NCBI GenBank assembly: GCA_963082975.1 | Contig: OY720345.1 | Location: 10,318,491 to 10,382,490 of the forward strand | Direction of reading: 5' to 3' | Length of the DNA stretch: 64,000 nucleotides | DNA from: Labia minor | Taxonomy: Eukaryota; Arthropoda; Insecta; Dermaptera; Spongiphoridae | Part shown: piece by piece, positions 45,836-57,350 of the stretch | Layout: every line of letters starts with the position of its first letter | How positions within the stretch are numbered: position 1 is the first letter of the stretch | Notes under the pieces: model-generated | What the model was told of the DNA's origin: nothing | The model's input: the letters and a program-made list of their open reading frames with translations, nothing else | Databases searched by the model: none | Made by a program: the position numbers and the translations under genes

Positions 45836-46724
45836 AAATTTATAGGTTACTATTATAAAAGAAAATAAAAACAATTTAATGATTTAAATAAATTAAATTT
45901 AATAAATTTAATAAATTGCTTTGACTATGAAATTGTATTTAGGTTTGTTTTTTTTAATAATAGGTCTATTCAGATGATAATTCTAAAATACTTATTGGTA
46001 ATGTTTTCTCACTGAGAAAGTATATTAAAGACATCTATCATTTTATCGTTATGTAAATAGGTATTGGGTGGGGTGGGGGTTGATATTAAAGACTAGCGGG
46101 AGAGGGTGGACAACTCCCTCGAGAGAGAGGAAAAAGTGGGAATGGCAGGGAAAAAATAATCGTACCGATAGTGGTTAGTTGCTAGTGTGGTTTAGCCACT
46201 AGCAATGGTAATGATAGATGGTAGTGCGCTTCGGGTTGCCGCCGCCCCTGTTTGTTTGCTGAGGGCCCAATGTTTTCCAGTCGGCCTCACGGTCCAACTT
46301 GATAGAAATCGATAGAATAAACTAGTTGTCTTCGTCGGGCACGCGCAACCGTCTATTCCTCTCTCACTCTCACTCATAGTCGATTAGCTTCAGACATTGA
46401 TATATACATAATCAGAGACGTATTTAGAACATCTCAAAAGGAGTGGGAGGAAGAGAGGCAAGTAGAAGGGGGGGGGGGGAGAATCTCAATAAATAAAAAA
46501 AAAATGCATCCCCTGAGAGATATTAGGAAGTTTTTCCCTAATAGACATTATCTCAATTAAAATCCATTCGTTTATATTTACTATTTCATCTTAAAATATT
46601 ATTAATCAAATTCTTTTATTTTTATCTCTTTTTTCAAAAATTTGGCTATTTGTTTTAAAAGGCAATTTCTCGGTCTCTAATTATTTTTATTACCTAAATC
46701 AACATGAAAATTATTATTTAATAC
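45836..46724. other. Intergenic stretch with GC-richer island
   Basis: The 46060-46390 segment has a more even base mix (GGGTTGCCGCCGCCCCTGTT near 46233). It carries a 61-codon minus frame without resemblance to a known protein. A G12 tract lies near 46470. No repeat partner and no supported gene. Confidence 0.35.
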
Positions 46725-47098
46725 AGTGTTTCTCAACCTTTTTTGACCAAACGCCCCCTTTGTAAGACCCACTTCTTAATTCTCCCCCCCCTATAAATTT
46801 TTACAGATAAAAGTTGCATGATAAACCCTAATATAAGGTAGGTAAACTAGGAGATACTTAGAGCAATATTGATAAATCCAGTTTCAGAACCTGATTGCAA
46901 AATCATCTGACTTTTTTTTAGAACCATATTGAAAAAAAGAGGAAATGTTTAAAAAGCCTGTTCGCAAAATCATCTTACCTTGTTTTTAGAGTTGAAAATG
47001 ATTTCGCCCCCCAAAAATAACTTATCGCCCCCCCCAAAATCGTATAGTCAAATAATCGCCCTCTTTAAGATGTCGATCACTCAGGTTGAGAATCACTG
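46725..47098. mobile_element. hAT-type MITE with perfect 8-bp target duplication
   Basis: CAGTGTTTCTCAACC and GGTTGAGAATCACTG; ATTTAATA at 46717-46724 and 47099-47106. It is the GCCCCCC-type subfamily, sharing AATCGTATAGTCAAATAATC and CGCCCCC blocks in inverted order with 50.7 and 54.1 kb. Confidence 0.9.
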
Positions 47099-47192
47099 AT
47101 TTAATAGTTCTAGTTTAAGATGTATAAGCATAATGTATTGCTTATAGAAATTCATTCATATTTCTTAAGCCCAAATATAGATAATTTTAGAG

Positions 47193-47445
47193 AAGCGATT
47201 CTTAACCACTGAGATTATGAGGCTCTTAAACATTTTTTTCAATTTGGTTCTAAGATAAAACGTTTTTGGGACTAGGCTCTTAAACATTTCCGGCTTTTTT
47301 CTAAATTTTTTCAAAATGGTTCTAAAAAAAAAAAAAAGTAAACCGTTTTTGGGGCCACTTTTACACTTATCTTTTTCTTTGTGTGCCGACAAATTTTTAA
47401 ACCATTACAAGTGTGCCGCGGTAAAAAAAAGATTGAGATTCACTC
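47193..47445. mobile_element. hAT-type MITE, decayed ends
   Basis: AAGCGATTCTTAACC and GATTGAGATTCACTC, flanked by TTTTAGAG and TTTTAAAG (7 of 8). The inside is the inverted form of the 25.9 kb type (GTGTGCCGACAAATTTTTAA, GTGTGCCGCGGTAAAA). TTTTTTCAATTTGGTTCTA-like units are repeated. Confidence 0.8.
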
Positions 47446-47930
47446 TTTTAAAGCAAACTTTCTTTGAAACATCGAATTCCCTGTAAAGGTTTTATTTAAC
47501 ATTTATATTACAAAATATATTTATATATATTTATAAAGGATTAATTCTATTAAATCATTTTTTCGATAATATTTAAATTGTTATTTGTTAACGCCCAATT
47601 TATTTTCGGTCGTTGAAATTAAAATTCTTGGTGTCATCTACTAAACGTTGTAAACAGAAATTCAATTTCAATTTTCTGTCAGAATTCTCCTAAGCGTTCG
47701 TTATATAATAAGTAAGTACCGGGTTCACCCAGCCGCCGCTTGGTACTTTAAGAAAATTGTCTCTTATCAACTATGAATATTTAAAATTAAGATTATTATT
47801 TAAAATAAATAAACGACAAAATATATGAAACAATTTCAAATAATTTAAACGAACATAAATTAAAAAAAAAATAGTCATAAAACATACACCCCTTAAAGGT
47901 ACGTATTAATGCATTGAAAGACAGAAAAGT
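47446..47930. other. Intergenic stretch
   Basis: Contains AAGTACCGGGTTCACCCAGC with TTGGTACTTT (47712-47748), an inverted-repeat-like patch resembling 51510-51552. No gene. Confidence 0.35.
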
Positions 47931-47934
47931 ATGG

Positions 47935-48195
47935 CCTGTGGATATAACATAAATAGTTTTAATTTTATTATATTTATAATATTTTGTATATAATGAAAGG
48001 GTTTCCGACGTTGCTTGGCACCATTTTTATTTTTTTATTATTAAATTTCCTATTTTAAATTAAGAAAAAACTAACAAAGATGATTTTTCCCGAGGCTGAA
48101 ACCAATACTGATCGATTTTTCAAAATATTACCTATTGTGTAAATTCCAAAAACATCTTTAGAGGGGTTTAATAATTCGAAAAGAAAATATATATA
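47935..48195 (-). mobile_element. Decayed HINE-2-related body
   Basis: GGATATAACATAAATA, AAATTAAGAAAAAACTAACA, AAGATGATTTTTCCCGAGG and CTGAAACCAATA match the HINE-2 copies at 25.3 and 51.6 kb. The distal part matches 3490-3600. Both ends are missing. Confidence 0.6.
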
Positions 48196-48199
48196 TATA

Positions 48200-49493
48200 T
48201 ATATACAATTTTTGCTAGTTTAATAAAATAAGATATATACAAGATATTCCAAATCATTTTACCTATTTTTTAAAAATTTGGGTATTTCTTAGAATTCTAT
48301 TATATTTTATTTTAGAGAAATTTAAAAATATGTACATAATTTCAACCCTATAATGAATCCCTTTATTGAAAATTATTAATCATAAAGGAATTATACAATA
48401 GTAGAGTACTAGTAGTAATAGAATATACAAAAATGTATTTAATTATACGTAATTATTATATGATTAATTGATTATATCACATTCAGATCAAAATAGAGAA
48501 CTCATTAATAAAAAAAAAGAGTTAATTATAACAATTTGAATTTCATATATTATATTATGTATATTTCAATAAATATTAATTGAATATAAAATGAATAATG
48601 AAAATAATACAAAATGAAAATAATTTATTTAAAATTTTTAAAAATTAGAAAAGAAATGAAATTTTCAAATAATAAAAACGTAGACAATAGTCTTTATTTT
48701 AATACGAATAATGCATGCCAAAATCTCATTCCATTTTATTGAAGCGATTGGAAATATTGAATGTTTTTGTTTAAAAATTTCTCGAATTTGTAATCGAAGC
48801 CTTCGATTCAAGATAAGATGATGAATTAATTACAAATAAAAAACTGATTGAATTTTTGGTGACTCAAATGGAATTTTATAAAAATTTATATTAATTGAGA
48901 TTCCAAAAACTGGCATAATCGATAAAACAATTTTAACGTATTGTATAATTTTATTTAATGTCTTTCATTTTTAAAAAGAAAGAAAAATCGATCAATATAT
49001 TGTTTGATTAGATATTGTAATTCTTCAAATAAACGTATAATTATAAAACAATTTGTTGTACAATAAATTACATTTTCTATAATATATAGAGATATGTGTG
49101 TATATACATATATCTACAAAATTACATTTTGAATAATAATTATATGTGTCGGCTATATATTGTAATGTCAAAAGCATGAAACTATTATATGTATTATAAA
49201 TTGATAGAATAGATTGAATGATTTATTAGTAAATCTAATTGAGAGCTATAATTGTGAGCAAATGACCTAAGAATTTAATCGATTCTAAATAATTCAGGTT
49301 ATTATTTAAATCATAATATTATATATACTTTTTTGGCATGTTTAGCAACATCAAAATCTAAGGTTAAGAAGGGTTATTAACTGTAAAATGAAAATTATAG
49401 ATAATTTTATAAATTTTAAAACCTAAAAAATAGATTAAGATTAATAGATTGAAAAAGAAAATAATAAAATTGTTGAAACAAATATGAATAATG
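48200..49493. other. AT-rich filler
   Basis: No feature supported. Confidence 0.5.
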
Positions 49494-49759
49494 CAGTGAT
49501 TCTCAACTACTTCCAACTTTTTTTCAAAATTTTTTCAATTTGGTTCTAAAAAAAAGGTAAAACGTTTTTGGGTCTAGGCTCTTAAACATTTCCGACTTTC
49601 TAAATTTTTTCAATATGGTTCTTTTTTAAAAAAAAAAGGTAAAACGTTTTTGGGACCATTTTTTTCAATATGTTCAACTTTTACACTTATCTTTTTCTTT
49701 GTGTGCCGCCAAATTTTTAAAAGTGTGCCTCGGTAAAAAAAAAAGGTTGAGAATCACTG
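49494..49759. mobile_element. hAT-type MITE
   Basis: CAGTGATTCTCAAC and GGTTGAGAATCACTG. Flanks GAATAATG and ATATAATG agree at 6 of 8. It is of the GTGTGCCGCC / CGGTAAAA type, with duplicated TTTTTCAATWTGGTTCT units. Confidence 0.8.
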
Positions 49760-50404
49760 ATATAATGTATCAAAGAGAATAATAATAATAATAATAATAA
49801 TTATCATTTAATTTCATATGACGTATCAATTATTATTAATTCTTATTTGACTTCTTTTTCACTTTACACTTAAATTATTATATACAATTCAACATTAATA
49901 TTTACACTTTGATTATTGTGCAATATCTTCACTAAATATGAACAAATTAAATAAATAGTATAATACTTCATCGAATATACAAATATCTTTTTTAAGTTTG
50001 AAGTCAAAAGATTCTACAATTGTACAAACCAAAGTGCATAAACGATATTTTAGTGTGATTATGACTAACTAAAATAAAAGTTATAATTTTCATTAAGGAA
50101 TAAACTTTCTTTATATATTTTAATTTATCTTATTAAACAGGCAAATATTGTATGTATCTGTATATCTTAAATTCTGACCTTAAAAATTGTGTACAGAAGT
50201 TATAAAGATCTCGTAATAGGTAGTTTTTGAGGTGAAAATTTTTTTTATAGATCTCATTTAAAAGAAAGAAACATAATATGTAATTGTTTTTTTTTTCTTA
50301 ATTAAAGTAATTGATGTCAATAAATTCCCAAATCAAAATGTTACAGGTAATAAATATTCAAGGTGGGTTTGGAAAACTATACGCATTTTTTTATTATTCT
50401 TATC
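49760..50404. other. AT-rich filler
   Basis: (AAT)n at 49780-49801. No gene. Confidence 0.45.
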
Positions 50405-51345
50405 AACATTTCAGCATGGCGTTGACTGCGAAATCACGGACGGCATTACCAACCAGAACAACTAATGCCCCTCCCTTCAGGTCACTACTCTCTTTTATAT
50501 CTTGTAATGTACAGTTGTCAGCTTCTAATGACTTTTTGTATGTCATCGTACATTCAAACTATAACTTTGCATAGTTTTAGGACTTTAGCTTTACCAGAGG
50601 CCTTACTTATATTGCAGATAGGTTTCTCTTCTCATCATTGAGAGGTAAGTTCATGACTGAGTAGGCAGTCTGTCCTTCATCCATTAGAGTAGTGATTCTC
50701 AACCTGAGGGATCGACATCTTAAAGGGGGCGATTATTTGACTATACGATTTTTGGAGGCGATAAGTTATTTTTTAGGGACGAAATCATTTTCAACTCTAA
50801 AAAAAGGTAAGATGATTTATTTTGCGAACAGGTTTTTCCGTTTTTTTTCAATATGGTTCTTAAAATAAAATTAAATGATTTTAAATTTTTATCTGTTAAA
50901 GTTTATAGGCGGGGGGGGGGGGCGTGAATTATGAAGTCGGGCTTACGAAGTGGCCGTTTGGTCCAAAAAGTTTGAGAAACGCTACATTAGAGTGACCAAC
51001 CACTATGCCAGATGATGCAATAGCAAGTATTATCTCCTGATTAATATCTCAGCTATTATGAGATTTATAAGAAATGATTTTCCTGGAGGTTTTTATTTGT
51101 TCATAATGGTATTGTACACTAAAACCATGGACATCCACTAAAAGAGACTTTTGTTTTGCCACATATTCCTCAAGCTTTTCTGCGTTGTAACTGCGCTCTC
51201 TCATTACTTCATTATAAAGTATGTCACAGGTTCTATTTTCTGAACCTTGTAGAATCAGAGCATTATTAAGTTCGGGTCCCCTTCAAAAAGATATAAATAT
51301 TTCTTATACTTTTACTTATTTCACTCATACATTTCTTATATTTTC
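50405..51345 (-). pseudogene. Helitron-type PIF1 helicase pseudogene, split by a hAT MITE
   Basis: On the minus strand from 51345: LWGKYKKCMSEI; NNALIL; MRERSYNAEKLEEYVAKQKS; then, after a frame change, PPGKSFLINLIIAEI, a decayed Walker A (usually GGTGKTFLINL). NQEIILAIASSGIVV follows. After the hAT insertion come LMDEGQTAYSVMNLPLN, LEADNCTLQDIKESSDLKGG and ALVVLVGNAVRD, the latter at the GDFRQ position of motif III. This order and spacing is that of the PIF1-like helicase at the C-terminal end of Helitron/Helentron Rep-Hel proteins, which unwinds DNA during rolling-circle transposition. Rep (HUH nuclease) sequence is not seen. Multiple stops and shifts show it is dead. It lies about 200 bp from the 3' end of a HINE-2 copy. 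Confidence 0.85.
50690..50984. mobile_element. hAT-type MITE inserted in the helicase pseudogene
   Basis: TAGTGATTCTCAACC and GTTTGAGAAACGCTA; CATTAGAG at 50682-50689 and again at 50985-50992. Contains GGCGATAAGTTATTTT, AAGATGATTTATTTTGCGAA, a G12 tract near 50911 and GGCCGTTTGGTCCAAAAA. Removing it and one CATTAGAG rejoins the helicase reading region, so it postdates the helicase. Confidence 0.9.
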
Positions 51346-51559
51346 CCCATAAGTTGTGTGTGTTTGATGTGTTGCATGACTTCAATATAATAGTAGATAG
51401 GAGGATATTCATTATAAATCTGATCTACAAATTTATTAATATTACCAGTCAAACTCGTAATAATCTTAAAACAATATTCAATGTCCATAAGAAATAATTA
51501 TTTTTAAAGTACCAAGTTGTGACCCGGTGTACCAGGTACTTTTAATTATAATACATCCA

Positions 51560-52206
51560 TAAATAAGTTGACCTGTGGCCAGGTCCAAACCGACCGACGG
51601 TTTGAAGTAAATTAATTTCCAGCTTCGGAAACAATTTCAAATAATTTTAATATATCTATTATTGTAATAAAAAACAGATATGGATATAACATAAATATTT
51701 TTAATTTTATTAAATTTATAATATATAAGTAGAAGCTGGCTGTGACGTCATAAAGGGCTGGGTGACGTCATATAATTTTAAATTAAGAAAAAACTAATGA
51801 AGATGATTTTTCTCGAGGATAAAACCAATACAAAGTGCATGATTCGTGGTGATATGTAAAAAATCTCCTCATGTGAAATTTGGTGTGAAAATAACCCTTC
51901 CCTTCCTATCGTCGATCGCTAATACTACCACTTCCGGTTTCCGGATTTGCACCAAAAGTTGATCAATTCATGATACTAATGCATTAAGTAAATATACCAA
52001 ATTTCATCAAAATCCGTTGAGCCGTTCAAGCTGTACTCATCTATACGGACACACAGCGGACAGACGGACGGACGGAGAGACATCATGCTAAAATACTTTT
52101 TTTTTCTGTTAAGAAAATGCATGATTCGTGGAGATATGTAAAAATCTCCACATGTGAAATTTGGTGTGAAAACAATACCTCCCTTACTATCGTCGGTCGG
52201 TAAAAA
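51560..52206 (-). mobile_element. HINE-2 copy, best preserved
   Basis: On the minus strand it starts TTTTTACCGACCGACGATAG (52206 downwards) and continues TAAGGGAGGTATTGTTTTC. CACATGTGGAGATTTTTACA, a (CCGT)n tandem near 52060, and the ACGGATTTTGATGAAATTTG core follow. The CCGGAAACCGGAAGTGG block comes next, then a body with two TGACGTCA sites. The 3' end is the inverted CCGTCGGTCGGT followed by a perfect 6-bp stem GACCTG-GCCA-CAGGTC and AACTTATTT at 51560. A duplicated GATTCGTGGWGATATGTAAA block suggests an internal duplication. The 79-codon frame here is non-coding. Confidence 0.7.
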
Positions 52207-53799
52207 TGTGTACAATTCATAAATAATGTGTGGAAGTTAGGATCAATTTTGGCTTTTGTCAAGTTATTGAAATATATAATTAAAATTTATCTTATAATTT
52301 TATCATTTTTATTTTTGAGTACATGAAAGTGTCAAATTTGATTTATTGTTTTATTTTCTATTGAAATCGATAAAAAGTCTTGATATTAACAGTAGTAATA
52401 ATAAAAAAAATTAAAGTGAATTAAGCTTGAACAAATAGAAGGAAAGTTGAAACTTAAAAAGAGAAAATATCATTGTTAATAAAAATTTATTCAGTCTTTT
52501 TTAAAGCATTAATGTTGGACATATTTCATTTCTATCCAAATAAGTAAGTGCCAGCAATAATTTATATCGGATTATGGGTGGTTTTGTTTTGAAATTGTTT
52601 GCCTGGTTCTTAGACACTCTTAGAAGAGGTGGAAGAATCATATCATTGATACATATTACATACATATATGCAAAATGGGAATAAGAGGAGGGTAAGAGAG
52701 TGGGGGGAGGGGGATACGTGCCTTGTGTCCCATGGGATCGAAGAAGAGGCAAGTCTTTCACTTTATCCTCGTCTTGTCGGTGGAGGAGTCCGCGACAGGT
52801 CCCGAGGGAGGCCCCAATGGCGGCCGTCACACAAACGTAAGCCTGGCTTCTTGCTATCCTAAGTGTGGTTTACAGAAAGCCAACCGGCAGAAGACTTTCC
52901 AAAGCTACACAAATCTAAAACCACTGCTACTAATTAAAGACACAACTCTGTCTGCTTAGGATCATAATAATTACCTATTCTATTCTCTCCCTCATCTTAA
53001 AATAAATTATTACCTTTATGCTTATCGATCTGTATAAACCAAATACATATTTAGATCAATAATAATTATTTATACCTATAAAAATAGAGATCTGGTATGA
53101 AAACTGCAATAAAATTATAAAAATCATTAAAAATATTATTTCTGAATAGTTAATATCATTTAAAAAAAAATTAAAAAAAATTAATGAATATATAATTATA
53201 ACAATTAAAAAAAAATTATAAATAAATAAAAATTTATATTCCTTTGTACGTTCTTTTAAAAATAATTAAAAGACGTAAAAAGTTACGTATACATTCAAAA
53301 AAGAATTCAGAATTTAATTATTTATTATATCATAAAGAAAAAATAACAACTTTTTTATGCTTTATTATGATTTTTGTTTTTAAAGGGAATAAACTAGCAA
53401 ATATTTCAATATTATTTTATAGATTAATATATTTTATAATTATAAAAGGATTTATTTTAATTTAAAAAAAAAAAAATCGTAAATCGTTCTATAAGATTAA
53501 AAAAAAAAGATTCGTGTAAATATCTAAACTATTTGCTTTTAATCTAAAAAAGAATGAAAATATCATTGAATCATTATAAAAAATATTAAATATTTAGGAT
53601 TTTTTCATTGATTAGAAATAAAATTCCATTTTTTTTTAAAAAATAAGATAAATTAAAGTTATTCAATACAAATGTTTGGGTAGTCGTGCTTATTTTTGCC
53701 ATTTTTTATCGAATTTATCGAAATGAAATCAAATTCTATATTTAGGTTATAAATTATTAAATAAAATTGAATTTCCAGTTCTTCACTTATTCATGTTAA

Positions 53800-53832
<33 letters not shown>

Positions 53833-54066
53833 ACACATTTTGTAAAAGAAATTGTCTTTTCGAAATTCACTGTATTTTATGGTTAATTATTTGTTTTTAA
53901 TGAAATTCACTTAAAAAATATTAAAAATTAATTTATATTAAAGAATAATCACATTATTAAAATCATAAAAAAATCATAAATTATTTAATTAATAAAATAT
54001 ATTTTACTTTTGGAAAAAAGTAATAATTATATAATTGAATGATGATATCATTAATGCTTGTTTCAC
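52207..54066. other. Intergenic stretch with one GC-richer island
   Basis: The 52660-52965 island is unusually GC-rich for the window (GGCCCCAATGGCGGCCGTCA region at 52811-52830). It carries overlapping frames of 64-109 codons on both strands, none recognisable. The rest is A/T simple sequence, with a T(28) run at about 53798-53825. No gene is supported. A small exon in the island cannot be excluded. Confidence 0.4.
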
Positions 54067-54067
54067 T

Positions 54068-54328
54068 TGACTATACGATTTTTGGGGGCGATAAGTTTTT
54101 TTTTTTTTTTTGGGGGGGGGGGGGGCGCGAAATCATTTTCAACTCTAAAAAAAAGGTAAGATGATTTTGCGAACAGGTTTTTTCCGCTTTTTTTCAATAT
54201 GGTTCTAAAAAAAGGTAAGATTCTTTTGAATTTTTATATGTTAAAATTTATAGGGGGGGGGGGGGGAGAATTATGAAGCCGGCCTTACGAAGTGGGCGTT
54301 TGGTCCAAAAAAAGGTTGAGAACCACTA
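54068..54328. mobile_element. hAT-type MITE, left end missing
   Basis: Right end GGTTGAGAACCACTA. The inside matches 50.7 kb (TATACGATTTTTGGGGGCGA, AAGATGATTTTGCGAACAGG, TGGGCGTTTGGTCC). Two long G-tracts, 54107-54124 and 54254-54268, lie inside. The left terminal repeat is lost. Confidence 0.85.
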
Positions 54329-54329
54329 T

Positions 54330-54651
54330 TTTAAATACTTAATTTTATTTCACTCTACTCAACAAATCAATCATTTTTTTTTTATTTTTTTTTTTTAACA
54401 TTCTGAAGAGGAAATTCAAAGGAGAGGGAAGGTTATTTTTTTGATTGTACAACTCTTCAATGCCTTTACGAATCATATCTTTGTTAATTTAAATTTTTCC
54501 TCCACCCACAATACACTTTTTGTCTCCAATTGGCTTTTTTTTTCTTTTCATTTATTTCAAGATCTAGATCTAGAATCTAGATTAAATAATGTGATAAATA
54601 AATCAAAATTATCCAGATTATTGTTATATAATTTCTTTATTATCATTAAAA

Positions 54652-54687
<36 letters not shown>

Positions 54688-55615
54688 GTTTTTAGTTGAA
54701 AGAGAAATTTTCCAAAACCTTGTTTACTAGAATTTAATAATGTAGAGATATTTTTTGGTTGAAGTGTTTTTCTTTGTCTATTTAATGTTCATTCATTTTG
54801 ATTCGTTTACATGGTATAAGTAAACACATTGATAGTTGATTAGTTTGCTCACAAAAGATTGATAGCATTTCATTTTTATTTTCCCTTTTAGTATCGTTTT
54901 GAATTACATTTGAATATTCTTAAGAACTATACAAATAATATTTTGATAAGTATGGTTATCTTTTATTTTCCTCTTTTTCTACATTTCAAATCGAATGTAA
55001 ATATTTTTCAACTTTCTATTTCGTTAGTATTTACTTATTTCGTTGTATAATATACATATATATATTAAATCATGAAAATTCATTAGAATAATATTGAAGT
55101 CATTTGAAAACGTGTTATGTCATATGCTCATCATAAATTATTTTGATTAAAATCAATAATTTTCTATTACGTTTCGAATTTCAAAATTTATTCATAAATA
55201 TAAAAAAAAAATCAATAGATCTTTATTTTGTAACTAATAATAAATAGAATTGTTTTTAAGAAAAATGTTCTTTGAAATAAATACTACCAATTTATAAATA
55301 TGAATTTACGTTATGTTAAATATTTAATATATATAATATTTATAGAATATTTTTTATAATATGAAAATGAAATATTGTGATAAAGACCATAATTATGATA
55401 TATTTTATAATTATTTTGATTTCTTCAATAAGATTTTTATGTATGCTCGTATTTTTACATTGATGATTGTGTCATTACTAGATAATATAAATTATGATAA
55501 GTTAAATATAAAAGTCACCTAAATAGTATAATCTTGACTCGCCTGAGATTTTTGTGACTGTTATCTATAATAACGCTTGCTATGCTTACTCATTTAAACA
55601 TAATCATTACTAATC
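54330..55615. other. AT-rich filler
   Basis: (AT)n at 54658-54685 and a self-complementary AGATCTAGATCTAGAATCTA near 54560. The 81-codon frame at 54441 is F/L/I/Y low-complexity. No gene. Confidence 0.45.
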
Positions 55616-55623
55616 GTCTAACT

Positions 55624-55918
55624 CAGTGATTCCCAAAGTGGGCGCTACCGCCCCCTCGTGGGCGCTGGAGCGATCCAGGGAGGCGGTGAATTTAGGGAAA
55701 ATTACTTGTATATTACTTTTCTATTCTTAGATCAATAAATAGATACATAAATTCAATGTTTCTAATTTACACCTTTATTTATAATATTTTGCAAATAGGT
55801 ACATTTATCTTTGTGTTTAATTGTTATTAAAATTTAAAAAAATTAATTTCCAAGGGGGCGCTGAGTAAATTTTTGTCTGGTAAGGGGGCGCTTGGCCAAA
55901 TAAGTTTGGGAACCACTG
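55624..55918. mobile_element. hAT-type MITE, distinct family, perfect target duplication
   Basis: CAGTGATTCCCAAAGTGGGC and GTTTGGGAACCACTG; GTCTAACT at 55616-55623 and 55919-55926. Inside: GCTACCGCCCCCTCGTGGGC and GGGGGCGCT repeated near the right end. The CCCAAAGTGGGCGCT end type is known from widespread animal hAT families. Confidence 0.9.
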
Positions 55919-55990
55919 GTCTAACTGAATGAACAGAAGAGAGTTTGTAGGGGCCCCTAACATTTAGGCAACCAACAAGATTTTTTTTTT

Positions 55991-56034
55991 AAGGTTAACA
56001 AATGCGATCAAATAAGATCGCATTTGTTAACCTT
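55991..56034. repeat. Perfect 19-bp hairpin
   Basis: AAGGTTAACAAATGCGATC (55991-56009) and its exact reverse complement (56016-56034) are separated by AAATAA. A T-run precedes it. It is not part of any element identified here. Confidence 0.95.
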
Positions 56035-56035
56035 A

Positions 56036-57346
56036 TTAACTTATTTGTCCAGTTTAAAAATATGCTAAAATATTGTATATTTGTAATCTATTTATCTAAT
56101 ATTTATGATTTAAATATTAAATCATCTTTCTTAATTTTTAAATTGTAGCAGACTTCCATGACTATGTCTTTTACCTTTGAGCTAATTTTGATAAATAAAT
56201 ATATAATTAATTAAATTTCTTAATATAATCAATATATAAAATAAAAAAAAGTTATATATTAATTAGATTAATTTTTCTCAAATATATTTATTAATAGTTA
56301 TAAATATTTGGGATTTTATAACAGTCGAAAATAAAATTGTCAAATTAATAAATAAAAATACAACCCTTATGAAATTATATCATTCGATATTTCAGTATAT
56401 TATAAAATTCATTCAATTTCAGTGTATTATAAAATTTGTATATAAATGAAAAGCCAAAATTCTATCATTAATATGATATAAAGAAAAATATATATTATTG
56501 TATTTGTTATTGTATTATTGTATTTGTAAAATACACTAATTTTGTTGAAATGGATAAGTAATTATTTACAATTTAAATAATGAATAAGTTTATACTTGTT
56601 TGAATTAATAAAATAAACTAAAATAATAATTTAATATTTTTTTTTTTCAATTTGATTAATAAATAAATATTCGAATATTTAGGTAATTTACATAGAATAA
56701 TAAAACTCTTTTAGTTTATAATTAATATTTGACTGGATAGAAATTTATTTTATGTTTATAACACAAATTATTTATTTTTTTATGATCATTATTATATTAA
56801 TATTTATATAACTTTACTAAAAACAATTATTTAATTTAAGCATACTTTTAATTTTAAAATAAAGCAAATATATTTTTATTTCTTTTGATTTTACATTTAT
56901 TAAATATTTAATTTTCTTTGCCATTCTTCATTCCTTCTTCATCTATTTATTCTAAACATATACTTATATAATTATATTAAGTATATAAATTAATTAAACT
57001 CTTCCCCATAAATTAATAATAATAGTAATAAAATTTAAGATATTGAATTATTTCAATTAAAACAAAAAAATACCATTAAACCAAAATAGGTATTTGCATA
57101 ATGAACTTTAATTTCTATCTACCAGTAGATAATCTATATTATAGGGTCATATGAAACAAAATAAGAAAAAATATTGATACGTTATCAGAATAGATCACCT
57201 GAATGTTAACAAAGCTTATTAATTAGCTTAGCTTTCAGGAAAATTTATAAATTTGAATTTGTTGACTTGTTTTTGATTATCTTTTATTTTTTTAGAAAAT
57301 GGTTGTACCTATTAACAAGAAATAGTGAAATTTGAATTTGATGATA
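56036..57346. other. AT-rich filler
   Basis: No feature supported. Confidence 0.5.
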
Positions 57347-57350
57347 TTAA

